Below, piece after piece: positions 25,545 through 33,737 of a stretch of DNA of 64,000 bases. A program made the translations under genes and the position numbers. Origin of the DNA: Acidobacteriaceae bacterium (GTDB taxonomy: Bacteria; Acidobacteriota; Terriglobia; Terriglobales; Acidobacteriaceae); contig JAOAPN010000013.1 in NCBI GenBank assembly GCA_025462885.1, positions 496,001-560,000 on the forward strand, given 5' to 3'. Position 1 is the first letter of the stretch, and each line of letters opens with the position of its first letter. Below the pieces are notes generated by a model. The model ran no database searches and was not told where the DNA came from. It saw nothing but the letters and a program-made list of their open reading frames with translations.

Positions 25545-26498
25545 TTATCGAAGAGCGGCAACAGAAATTCTGCAATTTACGCATCCTCTCCTATACAGTT
25601 CTCGAAAAGCTTCCTCAGAAGATGTCTTAATGTCGGTTGCGCGCTGGATTGCACCGCTACTATAGAGAATACCTGCATAGGCAATCCGTGCTGCCAGATA
25701 GGTGGGGTTCTTTTCGCCGACAGACGTTCTCAAGATCTCAATACCGTGTTCCATATTGTCCAGCGCATCTGTAATACTTCCGTTTTGCGCATATGCCTTC
25801 CCAAGCAAAACGTAGGTCCAGCCAGTCATGACATACGGGGACGGATGCTTCTCATTCCAGAGTTGAACGGCGTTACGATATGCCGCGATGGCACGCGCCA
25901 TGTCCTTCTCATCAGATCTTACCCAGGCTTCTGTGACTAGAATTTGAGCAAGTAAGTCGGTATCGATGGCTTTCAGGAGTTGGGTCTCCTTGGTTGCTCT
26001 TGCGAGGTCCAGCTTGCATGCACGGCTCTTGCCCTCACTCATCTCCAGTTGCGCCAGAGTGGCGTAGGAGCGGGCCAGCAGAGCATGTTGTCCGTAGCGC
26101 TCGAAGATCGAAAGCGCTTTTTTCTCCATGTTGATCGCCGCCTCTTGCTCCATCAGGTCACGGTAGAGGGTCGCGTAGTGTTCCAAGACCCTTCCTTCGT
26201 CCTCTTCGTGTCCGCTAGCACTGTGATAGAGATGCAATGCTTTGTCGTAGGCATTCTGCGCAGCAACAAAATCACCCTTAGCCTGATTTGCCGATCCAAG
26301 CAGAACCCAAGCGGCACCAGTATCATCCACGCTTAGATTGGTCGTTGCGAGCATCGCAGAGGTTTCCCGGCTAACGCGCTCATACTGCCCGCTCTTGTCA
26401 AGGTCAATCAATCGATCGAGAACAGGATTACTGCTCGCGTACAACGGCTGTAGAAAGAAGATGGCGAGAGTCAGTGACATTGAGGAACGACTTTTCAT
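25545..26498 (-). CDS. Secreted tetratricopeptide-repeat protein
   Basis: The protein has 317 residues from the ATG at 26498, which has GGAGG five bases upstream; the frame is open further but without such a site. It has a signal peptide (SLTLAIFFLQPLYASS) and then about six TPR units (AAWVLLGSANQAKGDFVAAQ, ALLARSYATLAQLEMSEGKS, GWTYVLLGKAYAQNGSITDA, YLAARIAYAGILYSSGAIQR). It is likely periplasmic and acts as a binding scaffold. It lies 107 bp after the DUF5666 gene and is probably the last gene of a minus-strand run led by the TonB receptor. The right flank is the decayed mobile-element region. Confidence 0.8.
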   Translation of the reverse strand: MKSRSSMSLTLAIFFLQPLYASSNPVLDRLIDLDKSGQYERVSRETSAMLATTNLSVDDTGAAWVLLGSANQAKGDFVAAQNAYDKALHLYHSASGHEEDEGRVLEHYATLYRDLMEQEAAINMEKKALSIFERYGQHALLARSYATLAQLEMSEGKSRACKLDLARATKETQLLKAIDTDLLAQILVTEAWVRSDEKDMARAIAAYRNAVQLWNEKHPSPYVMTGWTYVLLGKAYAQNGSITDALDNMEHGIEILRTSVGEKNPTYLAARIAYAGILYSSGAIQRATDIKTSSEEAFRELYRRGCVNCRISVAALR

Positions 26499-26605
26499 TG
26501 TTGCCTCCGTGAACGAAACGCTATCTCTGGCGCCCTGCTCTTGCCGCAACGAGAGATATGCGAGGTGAAGGGCAGTTTGACTGCTATAAGTCCCTTGCGT
26601 GCAAA

Positions 26606-27715
26606 CTAGTTCCCATTGCCGCTACTTAGGTTCCAGGGGGTGAGTGCCATTGAAGCGTCCGATGGCGAGGCTCTGAGGATGGGTTCGACTCCACTAAGCA
26701 AAGTGATGGCCGTCATCGAATTCGGAGTTTGGGATACAGTCGCCGCAATCATCAGGGCATCGCCTGGCTTTAGTTGAGCAAGCGTCACTGTGGGCATATT
26801 GTTGATCACCTGCATCAGGTCCGAACTGTCGTTTTGCCTTAGGTTCGGCGCACTGCTCTTGGCCCGCGCCGCGAAGCTCGCAGCGACTTGTGGCGTGAGC
26901 ATGTGCATCTCGGTGTTATTCGTCACGGTGACGGCCACTGTCGCCTTGGTCGCGAGATCTTTGACCGTTAGAGTGCTCCCAGCCGCATCGATCTTAGCGA
27001 TCTGCGCGGAGAAGCTTCGAAAGGAGCCCGTAACCAGTTCTTCGGCCGCCATCGTTGTCCCATCGGTACTGAGGTTGCCCCGTGCTGTGAGTTGATCGCC
27101 GACTTGAATCATCTCCAACGAGGCGGCCTTCGCGTCTGCAAACTTCACCGAATCGGTTGCGTAGCGCATCAACGCGGTATCGCTTGTGACTTTGATCGCG
27201 ACGTTCTTAATTCCAGCTGCGCTGGCTAATGAGATCGTTACGATCTTTGCGGCCGGATCGATCGATCTCACCACTCCTCCGATGCCTCGCTTCTGCCAAT
27301 CTGCTTGTTCTGCAGTCTGTTTCTGTCCGATGTCGCTGGCCTTTATGACGTAGAGGACCTTCGCGGTAGCTGGTCCAGAATCCGCAGTCGCCGCCGAAAT
27401 CAAGACTCGATCGCCCTTGTCGAGCTCCGACGCCGAAGCTGACGCGGCATTAGTGAAGTCTGTACTGCCGACGGGCAACTTCTTGATTTGTGCGTCAGGG
27501 CTCAACTGCACCTGTACTGACGATCCTCCATCGGACTTCACAGTGAGAACGCCATCAGTGATGCTCACAATGGTTCCCCTAATGACCTGTCTGGGCGGTG
27601 CTTGAGCCTGGGTTGGTAAACTCGACCAGATGGAGAGCATCCAAAGCACGAACACTCCGTTCACAAACTTGCGCCATCTTTTATTGCTTGCTGTTCTACG
27701 GCTTGAGTCCACCAT
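26606..27715 (-). CDS. DUF5666 domain protein (exported)
   Basis: This 369-residue exported protein has an N-terminal signal segment (FVNGVFVLWMLSIWSSLPTQAQA). It carries several consecutive small OB-like beta units of the DUF5666 type: VIRGTIVSITDGVLTVKSDGG, GIGGVVRSIDPAAKIVTIS and SFSAQIAKIDAAGSTLTVKD. Each pairs with a downstream D-K/Q-GD-L/Q turn (LDKGDRVLI, IQVGDQLTARG, LKPGDALMI). Function is not established for the family; the repeated sandwich suggests a periplasmic or outer-membrane-associated binding protein. The gene starts 75 bp after the TonB receptor stop and precedes the TPR gene, which suggests one transcription unit. Confidence 0.85.
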   Translation of the reverse strand: MVDSSRRTASNKRWRKFVNGVFVLWMLSIWSSLPTQAQAPPRQVIRGTIVSITDGVLTVKSDGGSSVQVQLSPDAQIKKLPVGSTDFTNAASASASELDKGDRVLISAATADSGPATAKVLYVIKASDIGQKQTAEQADWQKRGIGGVVRSIDPAAKIVTISLASAAGIKNVAIKVTSDTALMRYATDSVKFADAKAASLEMIQVGDQLTARGNLSTDGTTMAAEELVTGSFRSFSAQIAKIDAAGSTLTVKDLATKATVAVTVTNNTEMHMLTPQVAASFAARAKSSAPNLRQNDSSDLMQVINNMPTVTLAQLKPGDALMIAATVSQTPNSMTAITLLSGVEPILRASPSDASMALTPWNLSSGNGN

Positions 27716-27789
27716 GAAATAGCTCCTTTCTTGAGCTTCGAGTAGATCGGATAGGTCGCCAACTCCTGCGGGCGGCCGGTTAAAGATAT

Positions 27790-30651
27790 TCAGAAGCTGA
27801 AGGCCGTGCTCAAAAACACATATCGATTTCCAGGGACAGCGTTGCTGTACGGACCTGTCGCTAGAGATTGCGATTTGCCGAAGAGTGGAGATAGCAGAGT
27901 GCCGTTCGGGGGAGCAAGATTGACGACGTTGAATAGATTGATAGCCCCCGCAGTGAACGTGAGACTGTATTTGTGAGGGGCAGTGGCATCAAGCGCTGGT
28001 TGTGAGCCGCCGCTTCCCGTGAGTCCTCGACTTGCCACACTCCCTGCGCCTCCTCCTTGGGCAGAGGTTAGCGTTCGAACTCTTGGGCCAACCCCAAGAA
28101 CCTTGCTCACACGCATCGAAAAGCTAACGTTTGCTGGGCCGGTGCCCAAACCAAAAGGGATGATCTTTTCTCCCTTACCGGCGGGGTTCGTATCGAGGCA
28201 CCCATAAGGCGTCGATAGAACGTCTGCTGCGCCGCAAGTGCCATATGTTGGCCGTGCGTTGAATTGATTGTTTCCGGTCAGATCGCTTCCGATAGTCACG
28301 TTGTATGGAACACCAGATTGCGCGACGAGCAGCGGAGCGAAGGTTATCCCATGTGGGGCGGAATATGTACCTATCAGAACTACGCTATTGCTGATGCCAA
28401 AGTTCGGGCGACCATAGTCGAGGCCAGGATTGTGGGCAACGGACGGAAACGAGGTAACCCCCTGAGTGTTGCTTCGTGCATGGTTCAGCGTGTAGGAGCC
28501 ATGAAGCGAGACGTGTTGGAAATGTGCATCCGCAGTGAAGATGAGTTGATGCTGCTTGTACACGCCGCCTGACTGAAACTGATAGTTGTATGAGGTTGGC
28601 TTCGGCCCAATTGTTATATAGGTCGCGGGATCAAAGACCGGTGCGCTGCTGTTGTTGGTTCGGTACTGGTGAATGCCGCGCGTGTAGAGATAGGTGATAT
28701 TGAAGGTGAGTTTCTTTCCGACACTACGGTCGATACCAATACCGCCCTGCATATCAAGAGCGGCGTGGAAGTTGGGATCGACGCTGTAAAACGAAGGGGT
28801 TGAACTGGAAGTGCTGGTGACGGCGCTAACCGGCACCTGGGTAGTCGGGTCATAGAAATTTGGGTTGTTGACCACGTAGCTCTGCTGATTTACACCGTTC
28901 TTGTGAATCGCCTGGATGATGTACGGCGTACCCGTTATTGAGCTAAAGGAACCCGGAACCAGGAATCGGTTATAGAACCAACCATAGCCAGCCCGCAATA
29001 CCGTCTTGGGAGGCGTTTTCCCGAGAGATCCCGGCGCCCATGCGAGGGAAAGGCGTGGTGCCCAGTCTGTATGGTTATGAATGCGATTCTGTCCTTCGAG
29101 CCTCAGGCCGTAGCTAACGGTGAGATTGGGCTTCCAGCGCCAGTCATCCTGAAAGAACAACGCTCCGTCGAACAGAAGTGCTTGGGCGATTGGGTTCTTG
29201 ATGACGGCGACCTGATATTGCGCAGGAGCCTTCGCCAGATACTGGCTCACAGAATTGAAAAGATAATTTCCGTTTGCACCGGATGTGGAATAGTTCACGT
29301 CTCGATACAGGCGTAAGCGTGTTCCAAACCGAATGGTGTGATTTCCCGAACTCGCCGTCGAATAGTTCTGGAACTCAAAGATGTCCTGATGATCCTGGAC
29401 AACGCCGGCATTACTTCCGCCTGTCGTAAAGCCGCCTTGCAGTGTCACCGTCGGTGTGAAGTAAGACGGAGTCTGCTCATTGCGGATGCGCCGCCATTGA
29501 AATCGGGTTTCGTTGATCAAATGCGAGTTCACGACCACGCTGTCCGCGATCTGAAAGGCATTCTCCTGGTTGTTGGTGGTATATGCCTGCTGCGGTAGGT
29601 TGAGCGCGGAAACTCCAGCGCCACTCTGCACCGATCGGATGTAGTTATCACGAATGAGCAAGGTATTGCGCGAGCCAAGCTGAAAATCTAAACCGGAATG
29701 AATGTTCGTTTGTGAAGACGGATTGGGGAGAGCCAGCGAGAGAGGCGAGGTGCCATCGCTTGGATTCAATGCGCTCACAATGCCTTGTCCATGGATGTCG
29801 TAGCGAAGCACGTCAAGAGAAAACGAAGAGGTCTTTGCAAGTGGTCCGCTCAACGTCGCGCTGAAAAATGAGAGGTAGTAGCTGGGCTGTTGCGAGACCA
29901 GTGGATTCGAAGTGTTCCAGGCTGAGGCGCTTCCGTTTTCGAGCACACGAGCGTGATATTTGTCGGTGCCTGGCTTTGTAAAAATCTCGATCCTTCCATA
30001 GCCAAGTCGATCGAATTCAGCGGAGAAGGGATTCTGGTTGATGCGGATCTCACGAATCGAAGACTTAGGCGGTAGCTGCCCACCAGTGAATCCATCAATG
30101 TAGATTTGTCCGCCGTTCGGCCCTGCTCCAGGTCCAGCTAGGCCCTGCAACTGACTCAACATTTCGTTCGGATCATCCGAAAGGGCTTCGAGGTCTTTTC
30201 CGATAAGAACCATTGCACTTGCGTTCACACTTGGATCAACGCCCACACCAGAATTCCGGTCAGAGACCGCAACCTGTTGTTCCTCTCCGGCAACTTTGAG
30301 GGCGACGTTCACCTCAAGGCTCTGCCCGGACTTCAAGGCAACATCCGCTCTTGAGAACGTAGTGAAACCTTCCGCCGTGACGGTCAGTGTGTACGCGCCC
30401 GTGGGAACGTTGGTGAAGGTATATAAGCCTTCCTTGCCGGACTGCGCTGTCAGCGCGCGTTCGCCTTGTGACAGCGTGAGGGTTGCACCAGGAATTAGCG
30501 CTCCGGTTGGGTCAAACACATGCCCGCTAAGGCTACCGGTCGTTTGTGCTTTCGCACTGGGAGAGAATGCGCAACTGAAGATTGCGGCGATTCCGACGAT
30601 GAGGATCAACTTCAACGTCTTCCGGACATCGGAGACTCGTGATGAAGCCAT
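27790..30651 (-). CDS. TonB-dependent receptor, Oar-like (second copy)
   Basis: This 953-residue outer-membrane protein has a signal segment (LILIVGIAAIFSCAFSPSAKAQ) and a carboxypeptidase-regulatory sandwich (GSLSGHVFDPTGALIPGATL, VPTGAYTLTVTAEGFTTFS). The plug-like region includes DDPNEMLSQLQGLAGPGAGP and ties to IYIDGFTGGQLPPKSSIREI. A beta-barrel follows, ending YVFLSTAFSF with the terminal aromatic residue. It is shorter and divergent from the receptor at 19282, so they are not recent duplicates. The plug reads FTGGQLPPKSSIREIRIN, a hallmark of a subgroup common in Acidobacteriota. It lies downstream of the BlaI/M56 pair on the same strand and upstream of DUF5666 and TPR genes. Confidence 0.9.
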   Translation of the reverse strand: MASSRVSDVRKTLKLILIVGIAAIFSCAFSPSAKAQTTGSLSGHVFDPTGALIPGATLTLSQGERALTAQSGKEGLYTFTNVPTGAYTLTVTAEGFTTFSRADVALKSGQSLEVNVALKVAGEEQQVAVSDRNSGVGVDPSVNASAMVLIGKDLEALSDDPNEMLSQLQGLAGPGAGPNGGQIYIDGFTGGQLPPKSSIREIRINQNPFSAEFDRLGYGRIEIFTKPGTDKYHARVLENGSASAWNTSNPLVSQQPSYYLSFFSATLSGPLAKTSSFSLDVLRYDIHGQGIVSALNPSDGTSPLSLALPNPSSQTNIHSGLDFQLGSRNTLLIRDNYIRSVQSGAGVSALNLPQQAYTTNNQENAFQIADSVVVNSHLINETRFQWRRIRNEQTPSYFTPTVTLQGGFTTGGSNAGVVQDHQDIFEFQNYSTASSGNHTIRFGTRLRLYRDVNYSTSGANGNYLFNSVSQYLAKAPAQYQVAVIKNPIAQALLFDGALFFQDDWRWKPNLTVSYGLRLEGQNRIHNHTDWAPRLSLAWAPGSLGKTPPKTVLRAGYGWFYNRFLVPGSFSSITGTPYIIQAIHKNGVNQQSYVVNNPNFYDPTTQVPVSAVTSTSSSTPSFYSVDPNFHAALDMQGGIGIDRSVGKKLTFNITYLYTRGIHQYRTNNSSAPVFDPATYITIGPKPTSYNYQFQSGGVYKQHQLIFTADAHFQHVSLHGSYTLNHARSNTQGVTSFPSVAHNPGLDYGRPNFGISNSVVLIGTYSAPHGITFAPLLVAQSGVPYNVTIGSDLTGNNQFNARPTYGTCGAADVLSTPYGCLDTNPAGKGEKIIPFGLGTGPANVSFSMRVSKVLGVGPRVRTLTSAQGGGAGSVASRGLTGSGGSQPALDATAPHKYSLTFTAGAINLFNVVNLAPPNGTLLSPLFGKSQSLATGPYSNAVPGNRYVFLSTAFSF

Positions 30652-30759
30652 GGCGTGGTCCTTTCAGGGCGCAGTTCGGATGACGCCTGATCGCGGGAAC
30701 AGGCGGGGCGTGGATCGAATCCATGCACGCCGTATGGCGAACTGGAAGTCTTTGCTCGG

Positions 30760-30798
30760 AAGCTGGAAAGCTTATCGCATTAGGAGCCTGGAAAGGCT
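30760..30798. promoter_or_regulatory. Two related 14-bp inverted repeats upstream of the TonB receptor
   Basis: AAGCT-GGAA-AGCTT (30760-30773) and AGCCT-GGAA-AGGCT (30785-30798) share the same GGAA spacer and near-identical arms, with centres 25 bp apart. They lie between the M56 gene stop and the TonB receptor start. Without a T-run they do not look like terminators; a paired operator is possible. Confidence 0.35.
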
Positions 30799-30802
30799 TT
30801 CT

Positions 30803-32548
30803 CTAATCCGAAGGCGGCGTCCCTGAGGATCGTGGTCTATGCGGAGGTGGTATTGGAATCGGCGGATTTTGATAACGGGGCGGCTGAGGGGATCGGTCGT
30901 CTACTGCTGAGCTGGCTTCGTTCTGGTGATTGTCAGCGTGAGACAGGATCAAGTCTTGAACTGTTGCATGCGGCAATCGAAGTTTGAGTGCCTTTGCTTC
31001 CTCGGGAGTGACGCCGACAGCGCGAAGGTTTTGCAACTGGCCGGAGGAGACTGACTCGAAGCCTGCAGCTCTTATGCCCGCGATGAATTCAGGACTCATG
31101 TTGAAGATGCGATAGCTCACAAGAGCGTCGAAGCCGCGTGGCTTGAGTCCCGCTGCGTTCACGGCTTCTAGATATTGTTTGGTGATGTCCTGCTTCTTCA
31201 GTTGCAGCAAAGTCCCAACGGCAGGTTTCCCAAAACCGAGAGTCGCCATCTCCTGTGCGTAGGCTGGCGTAATACCAGCGTCCCGAAGAACGATGTAGCG
31301 GCCCTCGTCGAGGTCGTACCCGGCTGCTCGCATCTGCTCTTCATAGGTAGGCGCACCGGACTCAGCCTTTGTGTCTTTCCCATTTCCTTGTGCTGCGGGG
31401 CGGTTCGCAGTCTGAATATCAGGTCTCTGAGCACGCTTGCTCGGCAATGCATCATGCGCCACTCGTGCGATTTCGGAAGGCACCGCGAGAATCTGCTTCA
31501 CAGGGACTTTTTGTGCAACGGCACCCAAAGCCTTCGGCGCTGGGCTTAGGAAGATGAAGAGGCTCAGGAAGACCGCAAGAAGGGATACTGGTCGAAGCTG
31601 AGCCGCGTGGGATTGCGGACTTGCTTCACCTAGAATCCGAAGAATCCGTGCACGGAACGGAATGCCCGACTGATGACCATCCAGCGCCATCGCAAGGTTG
31701 TTTCCCGTAGTGCGTTGACCCTCCAGCCGGAACAACGCTGTTGCATAAACGAGCGGGTCATTGCAGGTCTCAACGGCAATGTCGTCGCAGCAAAGTTCTC
31801 GCTGCTCTCTAAGGCGCTTGCCCAACCACCATACAGCAGGATGGAAGAAGAACAGCGTTTCGGCGAGTGTCTGCACCAGATTCCAGAAGTAATCCGCGCG
31901 GCGCACGTGGGCCAGTTCATGCGCAAATACGGCCTCAAGCTGTTCCGGGCTAAGCGCGAGGAGCGCAGATGTTGGTAAGAGAACCAGAGTACGAAGAACA
32001 CCAATCGTCATGGGGCTAGAGACAATCTGGGACATCCGCAACTCGGGCAGACGCTTCATTCCAAGCCTTGCGCACGTTTTTTCGAAGCTTGCCTGAATCG
32101 CTTTTGGAGCTCGTTCGATCGTGACGCGGCGTAAACGCTGCAGCCACAACCATCCTCGAAAAGAGCGTATCGAAAGGCCGATCACGCCCATCAGCCACAC
32201 GCCGTCGAGCCAGGGCAACAGCGCAGACCAACGGAATCCTGCGGACGTTGAATTCGGCGAAGCCATCTTCGAAACGATCGTGTTTAACGAAAGATTGATA
32301 CCGGAAGGACGCAGGGGGCTATCTAGCGATAGACCCGGCGCAGCGGGACTGTGAATTGCTTCGTAACCCAAAGTCACCATGAAGACGACGAACATTAATG
32401 AGAGCACTGTCAGAGCAACGAGGTACCGCGTCTGACTGCGCGCCTTCTTGAGGCAGAGATCCACAAGGGCATAGAGGCCGAGAATCACGGTCGCTTGCCA
32501 GCAAAAATGGATCAGCGTCCACGCTAAAGCTTCGAGAGTTCCATTCAT
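30803..32548 (-). CDS. M56-family membrane metallopeptidase (BlaR1-like) with helical-repeat C-terminus
   Basis: This 581-residue integral membrane protease signals to the BlaI-type repressor encoded just upstream. N-terminal membrane helices are at about 5-25, 35-60 and 110-130. The cytoplasmic gluzincin site is His210-Glu211-Leu-Ala-His214 in AHELAHVRRADYFWN, and ELCCDDIAVE supplies the third ligand. A further helix (LLAVFLSLFIFLSPAP) precedes an extracytoplasmic region of about 250 residues. That region is not the penicillin-binding sensor of true BlaR1. It contains about three tandem helical units (ITPAYAQEMATLGF, ITKQYLEAVNAAGL, MSPEFIAGIRAAGF) and a Pro-rich tail. The signal sensed is therefore probably not a beta-lactam. 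Start and BlaI stop overlap by four bases (ATGA). Confidence 0.9.
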   Translation of the reverse strand: MNGTLEALAWTLIHFCWQATVILGLYALVDLCLKKARSQTRYLVALTVLSLMFVVFMVTLGYEAIHSPAAPGLSLDSPLRPSGINLSLNTIVSKMASPNSTSAGFRWSALLPWLDGVWLMGVIGLSIRSFRGWLWLQRLRRVTIERAPKAIQASFEKTCARLGMKRLPELRMSQIVSSPMTIGVLRTLVLLPTSALLALSPEQLEAVFAHELAHVRRADYFWNLVQTLAETLFFFHPAVWWLGKRLREQRELCCDDIAVETCNDPLVYATALFRLEGQRTTGNNLAMALDGHQSGIPFRARILRILGEASPQSHAAQLRPVSLLAVFLSLFIFLSPAPKALGAVAQKVPVKQILAVPSEIARVAHDALPSKRAQRPDIQTANRPAAQGNGKDTKAESGAPTYEEQMRAAGYDLDEGRYIVLRDAGITPAYAQEMATLGFGKPAVGTLLQLKKQDITKQYLEAVNAAGLKPRGFDALVSYRIFNMSPEFIAGIRAAGFESVSSGQLQNLRAVGVTPEEAKALKLRLPHATVQDLILSHADNHQNEASSAVDDRSPQPPRYQNPPIPIPPPHRPRSSGTPPSD

Positions 32549-32934
32549 TTTTTGCCTCCTCTCTGTTCAAGGATTTTGCGAACGTCTTCCAGCTCTTCTG
32601 CATTCGGCGCTTTCATGGAAAGCGCATGCATGGCGAGCTGCGTTGAAGAGCCCGAGAACAGTCGCTCACTGAGGTCTCTCAACATCTGGCTTTGTGTCTC
32701 TTGCTGGGGCACGGTAGGCCGATAGGTATGGGCTTTTCCCGACTCCTCCCGCTGAACGAGGCCTTTTTCTGTCATCCTCTGGAAGATCTTCAAGACTGTC
32801 GTGTATCCGAGTTCCCGTTCTTGCGCGATCGCTTCATGAACCTCTCGCACAGTCGCCGGGCCCTTCTCCCAGAGGACATTCAAGAGTTCCAGTTCGCTTT
32901 CGGTCGGAATCGGGAGATCGCTATGCATCATCAT
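32545..32934 (-). CDS. BlaI/MecI/CopY-family transcriptional repressor
   Basis: A winged-helix repressor of 129 residues counted from the first ATG of three in a row (32934, 32931, 32928). It has the family pattern TESELELLNVLWEKGPATVRE, YTTVLKIFQRMTEKGLVQRE with the recognition helix, and a C-terminal dimerisation part (LRDLSERLFSGSSTQLAMHA). The frame is open to 32976, but the extra codons lie inside the promoter/operator, so they are not coding. The family dimer is cut by its partner M56 protease on signal, relieving repression. The M56 gene overlaps its stop by four bases, so the pair is translationally coupled. Two matching half-palindromic boxes lie in its promoter, suggesting autoregulation. 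Confidence 0.92.
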   Translation of the reverse strand: MMMHSDLPIPTESELELLNVLWEKGPATVREVHEAIAQERELGYTTVLKIFQRMTEKGLVQREESGKAHTYRPTVPQQETQSQMLRDLSERLFSGSSTQLAMHALSMKAPNAEELEDVRKILEQRGGKK

Positions 32935-32940
32935 GCTCGG

Positions 32941-32984
32941 AATATATACGACAGTTGACGTAGGTGTCAACGACAATCGTCGTA
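32941..32984 (-). promoter_or_regulatory. blaI-like promoter with two operator boxes; probably leaderless
   Basis: On the minus strand TTGACA (32970-32965) and TATATT (32946-32941) are separated by 18 bases, a near-consensus sigma-70 promoter. Two 16-bp near-palindromes cover it: TACGACAGTTGACGTA (32947-32962) and AACGACAATCGTCGTA (32969-32984), with centres 22 bp (two turns) apart, fitting BlaI dimers. The -10 ends only six bases before the first ATG. Initiation at the usual distance would fall on that ATG, and no Shine-Dalgarno sequence is present, which implies a leaderless mRNA. Confidence 0.7.
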
Positions 32985-33197
32985 GGCTTTTAGGGCTTGT
33001 CGTTTTTGATGGGAGAATTTCGGAATATCGCCCTTGCGGCTCACCAAGGGCATCGGAGACACCTCCCTATACGCTTCCCGAAAACTGACAAGGATGCGCA
33101 TGAACTGTAAGGGGTTGCTAGGAGGCCACAGGAAGTGAACGGCATCTCTCGTAGTTATTCGATCTGGCCCAATGACAATTGGAGTTCCAGAAACCAT

Positions 33198-33305
33198 CGT
33201 TCTTTTTCGACCTCGTTATTGTTGGCATTCTCTTGGCGCGTGTCCAAGTTGATCGCGCATGAACTGGCCCATGTGCACCGCGCAGGTATATGTCGTAGGA
33301 TCTGA
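33198..33305 (+). pseudogene. HExxH metallopeptidase fragment (M56-like remnant)
   Basis: A 35-codon plus-strand frame ending at TGA 33303-33305 reads LLLAFSWRVSKLIAHELAHV and then HRAG. The AHELAHVxRA core matches the zinc site of the intact M56 protein in the same window, and a hydrophobic stretch precedes it. There is no start codon or continuation, so it looks like a relic of a second M56-type gene on the opposite strand. The match is short and could be chance. Confidence 0.35.
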
Positions 33306-33512
33306 TCCTGCCCAGTGGCTCTTATCTACACATATCTACAAGCGATCATGTTGGGCGGAAGCGCAACAGCGCTACCAGCCCGGTCGATCCCCCGGGTCCT
33401 CGTGCACCTTCGAGGTGGTGGAACACCAATGACTGATGAACGGCCTCCAATTCTGTCAAGCTCTGGGAGCTGCGTACCTATCAGCACGGATCAAGTAATG
33501 ACAGCGTCACTG

Positions 33513-33533
33513 GAACCGTAACTGTTACGGTTC
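33513..33533. promoter_or_regulatory. 21-bp perfect palindrome, candidate operator of the biosynthetic cluster
   Basis: GAACCGTAAC (33513-33522) and GTTACGGTTC (33524-33533) are perfect 10-bp arms around a single T. The site is 205 bp upstream of the NusG-like gene, the first gene of the cluster. The length and symmetry are those of TetR-, MerR- or LacI-type operators. No cluster-linked regulator gene of these families is in the window, so the binding protein is unknown. Confidence 0.6.
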
Positions 33534-33737
33534 TTCTGTTACTTGGCAGCAGCGCCGTCATCTGCAAGAGTGGCTATGCGTTGTGATCCCAGGGCCGAAT
33601 TGGTTGAGTTGATAGACGGCAGATCAATGGCGGCAGCCTGCCCACTTCATTGAGCCGAACCCGACGGAATCACTGTAGGAACGACCCGCCTATCGCGAAC
33701 TCTGCTGTGATGCCGCTCCGTTCCACCTGGCAGCCAT

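Larger units (their letters stand above)
32985..33737. other. Intergenic region upstream of the NRPS-PKS cluster
   Basis: About 750 bases lie between the divergent BlaI gene and the NusG-like gene. No intact gene is seen. It contains a metallopeptidase-like fragment (33198-33305) and a strong palindrome (33513-33533), both listed separately. CTGTTAC occurs twice, at 33522-33528 and 33536-33542, the first copy inside the palindrome. The promoter for the biosynthetic operon is expected between the palindrome and 33737. Confidence 0.5.

Noticed and set aside
33315..33521. 68-residue plus-strand ORF upstream of the NusG-like gene
   Set aside because: It runs into the palindromic operator region and has no protein-like features.
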